Source: Nakaseomyces glabratus
Taxonomy: Eukaryota > Ascomycota > Saccharomycetes > Saccharomycetales > Saccharomycetaceae
Direction of reading: 5' to 3'
Assembly (NCBI RefSeq): GCF_010111755.1
Contig: NC_088960.1
Coordinates: forward strand, 434,001 to 498,000
DNA length: 64,000 nucleotides
The position numbers were made by a program, and so were the translations under genes. Below are positions 28,301 through 36,224 of the stretch, piece by piece. The notes beneath the pieces were generated by a model, which was not told the origin of the DNA, did not search any database, and saw only the letters and a program-made list of their open reading frames with translations. Position 1 is the stretch's first letter. The number at the start of each line of letters is the position of its first letter.

Positions 28301-31086
28301 AACAGCCATACTTCTATTACTCAGATAATAACGATGTGATTTCGTATACGCGGGTTGCAAATACAGTAATGATGACACTTCTAGAAAATATTACTAATGT
28401 CCAAATTCTAAGAAATTTAATTAGATTAATACCTAGATATTGTGAATACTTTATTCTCATAAGAAAGTATTGTAAAAAGGCGAACTTTTTCAGAACGAGA
28501 AGAATATTCACCAAGCTGTTTCCCACACAGACTGCGCCATTCAGTATACCAATGGACTCTATTGTAAATGATGAGGTGGTTATTGAAATCCTTCTAGAAA
28601 TTGCAACAATAATATGTAAAATCACCAAAATGGCTACAACACTTTATGGGAAGAACCCTTCTTTTCTAGAAATCATTAATGAATGCAAGAATGATACTCA
28701 CTTTCAGTCATCCGCTTATATTAAACATTGTTCGAAGGAAACTGTGTTACTAATAACTAAAACTCAGAAATACTTTTTAAAAGGTGATTTCTTTCCATGC
28801 AAAAAGTGGTTAGGTGTGACTGCATTATTTGCTCGTTCATGTTTAATCATGCTTACTATGTGTAAACAGTTTATGATTAAAGAATTTTCGCCATATCCAA
28901 TAACAAGAGGGAATGATATGCATTTCGATGAACAATTATGGGCAGACTATTTTTCAGCATTATTTATGATAGCCAATCACAAGGTTAGTACGTTAACCAG
29001 GTTGGCAATTATACCAAGAAAGGCTGTATACTTGATATCTGGCAACTTAAAAAAGCAAGTATCTTCTGTTTTGAGTGAATGTTGGACTGGGTTAGCCAAT
29101 GAAAGCTTTGACCATGATTTCCTATGTAAATATGGTACTGGCGACGTTTCATCATATCAACTACAACTACTGACAAACCACCCAAATATAGTACGTGAAA
29201 TTTTCAGATTTGGTTTAAACAGACATCTACAAGCAGTCAAAACCAGTACCAACATAATATGGACAATGGTTCTTTTATTTTGGAATCACTATGAGTCTCT
29301 ACAACCGGCAATCAACCTTTGTATTCCAGAATTGTTTAATGCTTACCAAAGTGGAAAATTCTACATGTATGACGATGAATTAGAAAGATTCATGATTTGC
29401 TTGTTTTACCGAATCCATATTGATGAACATGATGTTATGTATAATCCTCTAATTGACTTTTTAGAAAAGATAATGGGATTTTTCCATATTGTTAGCGAAA
29501 CTTATAAAATTCCTACACAGCAAGAATTTGATGACGATAGAACGGCTCATCGAATTGAAATGTTTAGCTACTTATTAGAAGCTGATAGACCAGAATTATT
29601 TCATAAAATGGTGTATGATTTGTTCATACATTTCATACAGAAGAGGGACAATGTTCAGGCCGGATTATGTTTGGAACTGTTGGCTAATACCTACGAATGG
29701 GATCCTAACGACTTTTTGTCAGCCATAGCTTATCCTCCTTTACCAGAGCAATCGAGCTTTGAAAGGAAGGAATATTTATTCAAGGAAGCTGCTAGAAATT
29801 TTGCCAAAGGTCTAAAACTTGAAAAAGCATTATCAATTTATAAAGATCTAACGAAAGCATACGATGAAATTAATTATGATTTGAATGGTTTGGCTTTTGT
29901 CCATGACCAGATTGCTGCAATCTACACAGAATTACAGTCTGTGGATAGACTAGTTCCAACATACTTCCGTGTTGCATTGCTAGGTTTTGGTTTCCCAAAT
30001 TCTTTAAGGAACCGTATGTTCATATTTGAAGGTTTACCATTTGAGCATATAACGTCAATGCATGATAGACTGTTAAAAATATATCACGGTTCTAGTATAG
30101 TCCAAACGTTAGATGAGGTGGATGAATTATTAATGCATCCACCAATGGGCAAATTCATCCATGTTTGTACAGTAGAACCGAGGTTTGCGTTATCGGAACA
30201 ATACTCAACTAGTAGAAAGAGTGAATTAAATAACAAGATCAGGATGTACATTGAAAACAGAAACTTGCGGACTTTTAGCCATTTCAGGAGATTGGCTGGT
30301 TCCAAGTCTGTAACTGATCTATGGGTTGAAGAATACACATATGGTACAGTTAATACATTCCCAACACTGATGAACAGATCGGAGATAATTGAAGTATCAC
30401 GAAGGAAATTATCACCACTAGAAAATGCTTTGAGGACACTACAGATGAAAATCCAGGAACTATATGGTTTGGAAAACATGTGTTATAAAGTTATCAAAGA
30501 ACAAAGCGACTACATTAATGTATTGAACGAACTTTCAAGAAGTATAACTGGTACCATTTCAGCCCCAATAAATGGAGGCATCTCTCAATATAAAGTATTC
30601 CTTGAGGAGGCGAACCGTGATAAGTTTGATAAAAACGACTTGAAACTATTAATGTCTAGTTTTGATGAACTGGTGCATGCGTTGAGCAAGTGCTTAGTTT
30701 TACAAAGTGAGCTATCTGGAACAGGTAGCACCAACAAGTCGGGACACAATCTACTGGTAGAGTTATTTGAAGAGAATTTTGCGGAAGAGATCAAGAGAAA
30801 CCGTATTGATATCAGCACCATGAGTGTGGACTCCATCATGAAGGACTCTAACAAGCCCGTGCATAACAAATCAGTGGTACACAAGTGGCATATCAATTCA
30901 CATTGGGACAGACCTAACTTTGGGAAGTCACAGCGGGTCAAGAGCGATACAAATGATAATGGCGTGCCTTTTGGCACATCTATGTTGGGGAGATACCTGT
31001 CTAGCACTAGATCACAATCAAGAAATGCAAGTGAGAGAAACACAGCTGCATCCAGCCCTATGCCATACGCTATACCAGACTTCTAA
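25342..31086 (+). CDS. DCK1: DOCK-family guanine nucleotide exchange factor Dck1
   Basis: 1914 residues, against 1932 in S. cerevisiae. It has an N-terminal SH3-like region (about 10-95, RWVPLNGLQFGVMVRSYLPLK, AEVYVFEE) and helical scaffolding. A C2-like DHR1 domain lies at about residues 545-720 (VLSVPMKVNRNKIEKKESLYLTLG). The DHR2 exchange domain spans about 1400-1790 (RPELFHKMVYDLFIHFIQKRDNVQAGLCLELLANTYEW, then ALRTLQMKIQELYGLEN). The tail is Ser/Arg-rich. With the ELMO-like Lmo1 it acts on Rho5 in oxidative stress and cell wall signalling. The ATG at 25342 is the first in-frame start. It is divergent from RPN13, matching YLR421C/YLR422W. Confidence 0.97.
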   Translation: MVEVKRRWVPLNGLQFGVMVRSYLPLKRHPSLFYHNHQFMNVYAGAEVYVFEESEDGKWCRAYFCCRPFPEEFIASSSSTNEKLPDVKPVVCVFPKCYVALDPNRFVHIISFFKAPDRSDFENEQLAECKSPSLYDTLSESQDHEVAKLANSKPTRPPFPYFRYQKRPFVDEMGPVLSLLCSHIYWMYSLGEFEIHTKLVGLYYELDNIRLRLRLQLTTEIERIKLIRAANSLLAKISKFISSKGRTNRFLIQSKSSNPDPYGFEGIFARDIITGELLSYHDTELRTLMLSSMLYGLTNNFPNTESSILQFEAPKCEVYDRAKSHILIDFKSITSDPSVLNPNLENATAITYLMTPNERLTDPIEFQIPNGKRDTSFVTLLFESLFHSVIKKNKIYLVLIITETVDINTNTMKSKAALSSFKEPFIPFKENDESLLHKLKRGIVAGVIDISPVFSKQKGIAHADTPHRFVINLFGSRFKSGFCPSSASQNSYDDQETLLGWGALVNNILSDSTMGIAINPRALSVPVTVKEILDEPFADKVRSSNIISVLSVPMKVNRNKIEKKESLYLTLGCVCLCDIGQKETNIKNIAVQVNSKNDKVKFSYSDLGVKRNNWNFISVRPGESIGETVRIDGLEHMAEDESIRVLVFLNGFLMAKSNICIKKNGVFLEYKKFTGFHLMSSIGQKLVNLQLKLKYNGANYNIHPSISKFLVFRDYSDMLAECKKQSVDCIISGLQDAPLPQLIVHFHSLLRKLLQYFKDVKELNHDKEGKKNRLTVFANLVGLLNSLVVDDVNDICFFEEFYENLPLHEPELSMTGIEIVNCMSDVFEPGFECWHKIGRQACKAFVHLLLLSTISCLDYMNEWKQAVKSLFVNITKFLSLTEESIYYDQILILRAYPLCISALHQYFEPYELLIVTDRLFGSCQEKDNKLNFTQKCISPEEEKYLGEKFSSLLSVITHKSLQTYLFDCNDNSNMKLEFFSRCIEWVQQPYFYYSDNNDVISYTRVANTVMMTLLENITNVQILRNLIRLIPRYCEYFILIRKYCKKANFFRTRRIFTKLFPTQTAPFSIPMDSIVNDEVVIEILLEIATIICKITKMATTLYGKNPSFLEIINECKNDTHFQSSAYIKHCSKETVLLITKTQKYFLKGDFFPCKKWLGVTALFARSCLIMLTMCKQFMIKEFSPYPITRGNDMHFDEQLWADYFSALFMIANHKVSTLTRLAIIPRKAVYLISGNLKKQVSSVLSECWTGLANESFDHDFLCKYGTGDVSSYQLQLLTNHPNIVREIFRFGLNRHLQAVKTSTNIIWTMVLLFWNHYESLQPAINLCIPELFNAYQSGKFYMYDDELERFMICLFYRIHIDEHDVMYNPLIDFLEKIMGFFHIVSETYKIPTQQEFDDDRTAHRIEMFSYLLEADRPELFHKMVYDLFIHFIQKRDNVQAGLCLELLANTYEWDPNDFLSAIAYPPLPEQSSFERKEYLFKEAARNFAKGLKLEKALSIYKDLTKAYDEINYDLNGLAFVHDQIAAIYTELQSVDRLVPTYFRVALLGFGFPNSLRNRMFIFEGLPFEHITSMHDRLLKIYHGSSIVQTLDEVDELLMHPPMGKFIHVCTVEPRFALSEQYSTSRKSELNNKIRMYIENRNLRTFSHFRRLAGSKSVTDLWVEEYTYGTVNTFPTLMNRSEIIEVSRRKLSPLENALRTLQMKIQELYGLENMCYKVIKEQSDYINVLNELSRSITGTISAPINGGISQYKVFLEEANRDKFDKNDLKLLMSSFDELVHALSKCLVLQSELSGTGSTNKSGHNLLVELFEENFAEEIKRNRIDISTMSVDSIMKDSNKPVHNKSVVHKWHINSHWDRPNFGKSQRVKSDTNDNGVPFGTSMLGRYLSSTRSQSRNASERNTAASSPMPYAIPDF

Positions 31087-31455
31087 ATTTCTTGTTAGCT
31101 TATTTATTCAAGTTTTGAATTTTTGTAAATATCGTAATTAAAAGAATCATAGACTGATTTGAACAAATACTGATATATATATGCTTTATTGAACTGATGT
31201 AACAACGGAACATTGACGGACACCTCCGATGATAGGACTCTTTTATATGTTCACGTGATCTATATATACCTGTCACCTCCGAAAGCTCTGCGAAATCATA
31301 AAGCGATGAGGGCCGTCGACTTTCTTGAAGGCTGACTGCTGATTAATTTCAGAAGTATAAGTTAGTCATAGTCTGGATTTGGAGAACACTTTTTGGAATT
31401 TCCATACTGGACTGATTGAAAATAGACGGCACTGAACTTCCTAACAATATACCAG
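31087..31455. other. DCK1-ACP1 intergenic region (ACP1 promoter)
   Basis: 369 bp. A CACGTG E-box lies at 31252-31257, about 200 bp before the ACP1 ATG. The 9-mer CACCTCCGA occurs twice (31221 and about 31275), the first inside CGG-N6-CCG (31217-31228). A PAC core GCGATGAG is at 31313-31320. No RNA gene is seen. Confidence 0.5.
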
Positions 31456-31809
31456 ATGTTTTCTCGACTAGTACCACGCTTAGCCACCCGTGCTTTAATA
31501 CCAAGTACAGTTATTGCCAGACCAATGCTCGTGACTCCCATGCTGATGAGACAATACAGTGTTAAGAGTAAAGATGAGATTTCTCAGAAATTGATTGAAG
31601 TTGTGAAGAACTTTGTCAAGGGTGAGTCATCACAGAATGTTACTGCTGATTCAAAGTTTCACAAAGACCTAGGTCTTGACTCACTGGACACCGTTGAGTT
31701 GATTGTGTCAATTGAGGAAGAGTTTGATACTGAAATCCCAGATGATGTTGCAGACAGATTGACTAGTATCCGTGAAACCATTGATTATTTAGCATCTCAA
31801 AAGAATTAA
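31456..31809 (+). CDS. ACP1: Mitochondrial acyl carrier protein
   Basis: 117 residues, against 125 in S. cerevisiae. A basic, acid-free N-terminus of about 35 residues ending at MRQYSVKS is a mitochondrial presequence. The carrier domain carries the 4'-phosphopantetheine attachment serine S76 in LGLDSLDTVELIVSIEEEF. It serves type II fatty acid synthesis leading to octanoyl groups for lipoate, and the LYR/Fe-S assembly partnership known for mitochondrial ACPs. In S. cerevisiae ACP1 (YKL192C) is adjacent to DPH2; here it is inserted between DCK1 and ATG17, which are adjacent in S. cerevisiae. AIM22, a lipoate ligase, lies 15 kb away in this window. Confidence 0.97.
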   Translation: MFSRLVPRLATRALIPSTVIARPMLVTPMLMRQYSVKSKDEISQKLIEVVKNFVKGESSQNVTADSKFHKDLGLDSLDTVELIVSIEEEFDTEIPDDVADRLTSIRETIDYLASQKN

Positions 31810-31886
31810 TTGTAAATATAGCTTCACTTACTGTCTGATTACGGCTTGGGGAATCAAGTCTTAATTTACATACAAGGATGCATAAT

Positions 31887-31893
31887 TTACCCG
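31887..31893 (+). promoter_or_regulatory. Reb1 core TTACCCG between convergent ACP1 and ATG17
   Basis: An exact Reb1 core in the 200-bp convergent interval. Reb1 can act as a roadblock terminator in yeast, so a terminator role is plausible; no promoter is needed here. Confidence 0.45.
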
Positions 31894-32009
31894 CAATGAT
31901 AATTTTTGGACACCGTGTAAATACCAGTTGTATATATTTAATATTATAAGCATTTACAATACAATTTCTTCATCATTATATTGTCATTTCTAGTGATCTG
32001 CCTCAGTGT

Positions 32010-33239
32010 TCAAATTTCTTTGATATGGTAATCGAGTGCATATAACGGTGATAGGTCGTCTATTTCTCCTGGCCATATTGTCTCTGGCAGGAATGCACCG
32101 TTCTCACTCAGGAAATGCGTTCGCAGCTTTTGGTCTTCATCATGAAGTGTTTTTAATTCGTTTTCACAGTTTTTTATAATTCCTAACATCTTTTGACTCA
32201 AAGCTCGCCTTCTTTGAACTTCCTGTAGTAATTTATTGTAACTATTCTCGAATTCGTCGTAAAACTTATACAACTCTTTCGTAAGTTGAATGTCCTGCAT
32301 ACAACCTTCCTTAAACTTCTCAATTGAAGTGGCAATGCCTTTGAAAATGGCCAAATACTCGCTATACTTGGTGCAGTTGGCTATTAGCTCATTGATCTTT
32401 CCATGCAAAATTGTCTTTTGCTTGGTCTTGATATCTAATATCTCATATACTTTGTCTATTTGATGATTGGTACTATCAATTGTATTGAGTAGGTGTTTCA
32501 TTATGTCATCCAATTGACTATCATCTGCCGATACAATTTTAAGTAGCTCATCATATTCATTCGAATCGTTGAACAGGCCTTTCTCTAGTGCTTGACACTT
32601 ATCAAAGTGATCGGTTAAAGAATTGATGTAATCCACTAATTCCAATTCTATACTATCAAGATCTCGAGGCTTTACTTCAGTAAGTTCTGCCGTCTCGGTC
32701 AATTCATCACCAAACTGAGAGTCAAAGATAGTTTTTATCTCAGTCAGTCTTTTATTAATCAACTTTTGTCGTACTCGTTTGCACATAGTGTCATATTGTG
32801 TTTGTATATTCTCTATTTGTGGTCTTATTATAGGTACTTCGTCTAGCCTCTTTTTCAATACTAACGCTTGCTCCTGTGATATATAATGACTTAAATGTTT
32901 ATTATCCGCCACAAGAATATTTTCAACCTGGTCTAGCCTTTCTAATCTAAGCTGTATCTTATCATACCATAACTTCATCTCATTGACCAAATCAACTAAA
33001 ACCACTTGACTCCATTCAGTCTCGATCAAAGCCCGGCCTATACCTTGTCTCAAGGCACACTGTTCCAAAAAGCCTAACTGGTGCTCCAAACAGCTAACCA
33101 AAAACCTCAATGTGTGTCTATTCTTCTCCCATTGTGACAGCCGGTCCTTTACTTCAGCTATCCGGGACTCCACTTCTCGACATAACACCTGAGCCTTTAA
33201 AAGTGTGCTTCTCGCCCGCTCAGCCAACGACTCCGGCAT
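32010..33239 (-). CDS. ATG17: Autophagy scaffold protein Atg17
   Basis: 409 residues from the ATG at 33237-33239; the frame stays open eight codons further to a GTG, which I do not use. S. cerevisiae Atg17 has 417 residues. It is almost entirely helical and coiled-coil (LLKAQVLCREVESRIAEVKDRLSQWEKNRHTLRFL; ELYKFYDEFENSYNKLLQEVQRRR), consistent with the crescent-shaped dimer that bridges Atg29-Atg31 and Atg13 in the Atg1 complex. The C-terminus YALDYHIKEI follows the family motif PETIWPGEIDD. It is divergent from SPP382 with a PAC element between them, and convergent with ACP1. Confidence 0.92.
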   Translation of the reverse strand: MPESLAERARSTLLKAQVLCREVESRIAEVKDRLSQWEKNRHTLRFLVSCLEHQLGFLEQCALRQGIGRALIETEWSQVVLVDLVNEMKLWYDKIQLRLERLDQVENILVADNKHLSHYISQEQALVLKKRLDEVPIIRPQIENIQTQYDTMCKRVRQKLINKRLTEIKTIFDSQFGDELTETAELTEVKPRDLDSIELELVDYINSLTDHFDKCQALEKGLFNDSNEYDELLKIVSADDSQLDDIMKHLLNTIDSTNHQIDKVYEILDIKTKQKTILHGKINELIANCTKYSEYLAIFKGIATSIEKFKEGCMQDIQLTKELYKFYDEFENSYNKLLQEVQRRRALSQKMLGIIKNCENELKTLHDEDQKLRTHFLSENGAFLPETIWPGEIDDLSPLYALDYHIKEI

Positions 33240-33351
33240 TGTATATGTGCTTGTTACGCCCACGTATTATTTTCAGAAGTCAAACTGATACCCTGGTTCA
33301 TTCCTTTATGCTGTTGCTTATCCTGCCCATTGTTCCCTCTTTTTGATAATC

Positions 33352-33361
33352 GCGATGAGCT
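33352..33361 (+). promoter_or_regulatory. PAC element between ATG17 and SPP382
   Basis: An exact GCGATGAGCT followed by an A/T-rich RRPE-like TTTAAATTTT, 138 bp before the SPP382 ATG. The RNA-processing gene SPP382 is the likelier target. Confidence 0.7.
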
Positions 33362-33498
33362 TTAAATTTTAGAAATCTTGCAAACAGTGGTTGAACAATA
33401 GAAATATTGTAAAATGTGGTGTGTAGGTCCTTGAGATTGAGATTGATAGCTGAACAGTCTGCATAAGAAAGAAGGCTTTGGTGTGTTTCAACGCAGGT

Positions 33499-35391
33499 AT
33501 GGGCTTAGAAGAGCAGTATGGGTTTGGTGCCCGGCTGTTAAAAAAGCTTGGCTATGTGGAAGGACAAGGTTTAGGCAGCGATGGGCGTGGACGAGCCTCT
33601 CCAATCGAGGTTAACGCTGAGCAGCATGGGACACATGCAGGGCTTGGTATGTTATCCAAGAGAGCAACTGCTGAGGATATTGATATGCATATCACTTCGT
33701 CTAGCGATGAGGGCCGCGAGGTGAATGAGAATGCAAGAGCTAGACCGTTGCAGTTCAAGAAAACCGATGCTACAAAACCATCTAGTGACATCATATATCA
33801 GATAGAGGCGTTAGGTCTTCCAGTAGACGCCAATGTACTGGCTAGACATCCTAACGCATCGACAATTGTTGAAGAATTGGTTACTAAACAAAGAACTTTG
33901 GATGCTATAGTTAGGAAAGTTGAAGTGGTGAAGCAAGAACTAGATGATGTAGAAACCCAATTGAATACTTTGAGAAATCTGCAACATTCCGAAATGTCTT
34001 TGTTGGATAAGATTTCTGAGGTTTTAAAGCTTAATAATGAAACCATAATTGATGAACTGGCAGCTAAAATCTTGAAGGATGAATTACAGAAATACAATAA
34101 CCTTTCCTTAAAAGATGATCGGATAACAAATACCCTAGAACCAGTTGTAGAATTATTGCAGTACGCTTTAGAGAGTGATCCCGGCGCTCTCAATAAGAAC
34201 CAAACTCAATTATACCAATGGCTTTGTCCCCGAATTGAAGCGGCTATTACAGAAATTGATTTCAAAAACTCAGATTCAGTTGACAGTATCATTTATATCC
34301 TTGTGGAATACGAACTGATATTAAAATATATTATGATGTATGATAAGTTGATAGACAAGTTTTTAATGCCGAGACTCCTGGGCCTAATCAAAGAGTGGGC
34401 TCCCGAAAGAAATGGTATCGATCATCATTTCTACGATTTTTATATTCTATTGAATCAGGAACAAAGGAAAAAGTTGCAAGACGCTCTCAAAGTTATCTTT
34501 AGTGACTATTGTTCAGGGTGGTACCACAAAGATGCATTTCATTTTGATTGCCATTATTTCAAATTGATTTTCGGTGAAACTGTATTTTACAGTATAACAG
34601 AAAAAAAATTACTCCCAATCATGGTGAAGCAGCTATATGAAGAACATTTTACTTTAGTAGATGACTTGGAAGATTGGTCTGATATAAATCATGACAGAGA
34701 AGGGCCTGCATACTGCTTTAAGAAAGTCAAGGAATTTGCCAATTTTTTAACCAACACTCAAATTACTACCATAATGAAGGGGATGTTCAATGATATAAGA
34801 AAGTTAGTGTTCCAATGGTATCTGTTCAGTGAACCAAATGATTGGCAAAATTGCCAAAATCTGATACATGATTTTTTTAACATTGTCTACGCAGAAGAGT
34901 CTAAAATCTCAGATTTTGAGATAACTGAGTTAAGAGAAATTTTAAGAATGGGTACTGAAGTAGGGAAATTATCTACTGTCTGTTATGATAGGGAGTTTGA
35001 TATCTTAAAGGAATTGCATTTGAAAAAAAGGGAATTTATAGATCTCGAACGAGATGAAAATGACCATCCCAACGTAATACAGATTGATGATTCTGATGAG
35101 GATATGAGGGATTCTGATGGATATACTGTACAAGACATTCCTATCAGAAGGGTAGATGCTACTTTCAAAGAAATTCTTCAGCGTTACTGTGAAGAGAATG
35201 GTTATGAAATGATAAGGGACACTACAAATTACACGCAACTTCCATATGGTATCAATGGCACTTCTTTGGTACCAATTATTACTATTCGTAAAGGTACCAA
35301 AGCCAGGAAAGTTGCCATTAAGGATGACATTTTATGGATTGAAGGACTATCCGGATATAGACCAGAATTTTTATATAATTTAACCTTATAG
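33499..35391 (+). CDS. SPP382: G-patch splicing factor Spp382 (Ntr1)
   Basis: 631 residues from the first in-frame ATG at 33499; an open TTG lies seven codons upstream. The G-patch occupies about residues 4-50 (YGFGARLLKKLGYVEGQGLG...GLGM). It is followed by a coiled coil (about 135-175) and a GCFC/TFIP11-type C-terminal domain (WYLFSEPNDWQNCQNLIHDFF about 435-455; RPEFLYNLTL at the end). G-patch proteins of this family activate the DEAH helicase Prp43 to dismantle spent spliceosomes together with Ntr2. S. cerevisiae Spp382 has 708 residues and a longer segment before its G-patch, so the protein is N-terminally short here. No upstream exon with splice signals was found. Confidence 0.9.
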   Translation: MGLEEQYGFGARLLKKLGYVEGQGLGSDGRGRASPIEVNAEQHGTHAGLGMLSKRATAEDIDMHITSSSDEGREVNENARARPLQFKKTDATKPSSDIIYQIEALGLPVDANVLARHPNASTIVEELVTKQRTLDAIVRKVEVVKQELDDVETQLNTLRNLQHSEMSLLDKISEVLKLNNETIIDELAAKILKDELQKYNNLSLKDDRITNTLEPVVELLQYALESDPGALNKNQTQLYQWLCPRIEAAITEIDFKNSDSVDSIIYILVEYELILKYIMMYDKLIDKFLMPRLLGLIKEWAPERNGIDHHFYDFYILLNQEQRKKLQDALKVIFSDYCSGWYHKDAFHFDCHYFKLIFGETVFYSITEKKLLPIMVKQLYEEHFTLVDDLEDWSDINHDREGPAYCFKKVKEFANFLTNTQITTIMKGMFNDIRKLVFQWYLFSEPNDWQNCQNLIHDFFNIVYAEESKISDFEITELREILRMGTEVGKLSTVCYDREFDILKELHLKKREFIDLERDENDHPNVIQIDDSDEDMRDSDGYTVQDIPIRRVDATFKEILQRYCEENGYEMIRDTTNYTQLPYGINGTSLVPIITIRKGTKARKVAIKDDILWIEGLSGYRPEFLYNLTL

Positions 35392-35604
35392 ACCTACGCA
35401 ACATTATTGAATTATAACTCTGAGAAAAAAAAAAAAAAGAAAAATAGTTAATATCATCAAGCTAAGTCATAATCATAACCAAATAGGATGTCAGAAAGAG
35501 TATATATATTCCTATTAGTTCATGGAACTACAACGGTAGCTTAGATCATATTATAGTTCATTCGATTTTGGAAAACATTTATTGCAAGAGCAATAAAAAA
35601 TAAT
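35392..35604. other. SPP382 3' flank
   Basis: 213 bp with a 14-A homopolymer starting at 35425 and then the tRNA-Asn terminator. No gene is seen. Confidence 0.6.
35595..35600 (-). terminator. RNA polymerase III terminator of tRNA-Asn
   Basis: Six A on the plus strand give a T6 run on the transcribed sense strand, four bases past the tRNA 3' end. Confidence 0.85.
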
Positions 35605-35678
35605 CGACCCCGGTGAGGATTGAACTCACGATCTTGCGATTAACAGTCGCACGCCTTAACCAGCTTGGCCACGGAGTC
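35605..35678 (-). tRNA. tRNA-Asn (anticodon GTT)
   Basis: 74 nt, no intron. The minus strand begins GACTCCGTGGCCAAGCTGG (A-box TGGCCAAGCTGG). Its anticodon loop is CTGTTAA with anticodon GTT, its T arm is GTGAGTTCAATCCTCAC, and the acceptor ends GGGGTCG, pairing with the 5' GACTCC. By recall it differs from the S. cerevisiae tRNA-Asn at only a few bases. It lies in the SPP382-TUS1 gap. Confidence 0.98.
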
Positions 35679-36224
35679 TTATTAAATTCGTGATAACCGA
35701 AAATGTTGTCAATCACCAAATTATAGAAAAATATAATTTGTAAAAATTATATATATATATAAATACATAGCTATAATAACATATAAAACCTTCTAGTGAT
35801 TTATACTTTATATACATGGAACTATTACTAAATTGTTGCTGTGGTTATTTAGTTTGCTGATGTCTTCAATGATACCAAACCCAAATCTTTAATAGTCTAT
35901 GGTTGATCTCATCGGAGATCAATGTCCTTATACGATGTTTTCTCTCGACCACCACAAAAGCCCTCAGTGAAATGGATGATCAAACCACAGTATCAATCGG
36001 TAAACTGGAATAGCCATTCGAAACCTGGGTCAATTACCCATGTTCTAGTGACTTGAGTTTCTTGATTGTTAGAATACTGAGTAACTGTTTTGTACAATAA
36101 AGAGAAAACACAGGAGGTTTGGAAGGAAAGTATTCAATTGTAACGAATCCACCAATAGGTTTAGAATCAACAACAATAAACTTCATGTTCTAGGGACGCT
36201 CGATTGATTTGAGACATTGCAAAC
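35679..36224. other. tRNA-Asn to TUS1 intergenic region
   Basis: 546 bp. Right after the tRNA is about 110 bp of roughly 90% A+T, including a (TA) run near 35746-35761. A CCGAAA in TGATAACCGAAA (about 35689) recalls part of a point-centromere CDEIII but is not one (see rejected items). No solo LTR was recognised beside the tRNA. Confidence 0.5.

Noticed and set aside
35685..35815. Possible point centromere: TGATAACCGAAA next to an AT-rich 100 bp
   Set aside because: The AT-rich block lies on the wrong side of the CDEIII-like core, the core differs at several fixed positions, and no CDEI is at the far end.
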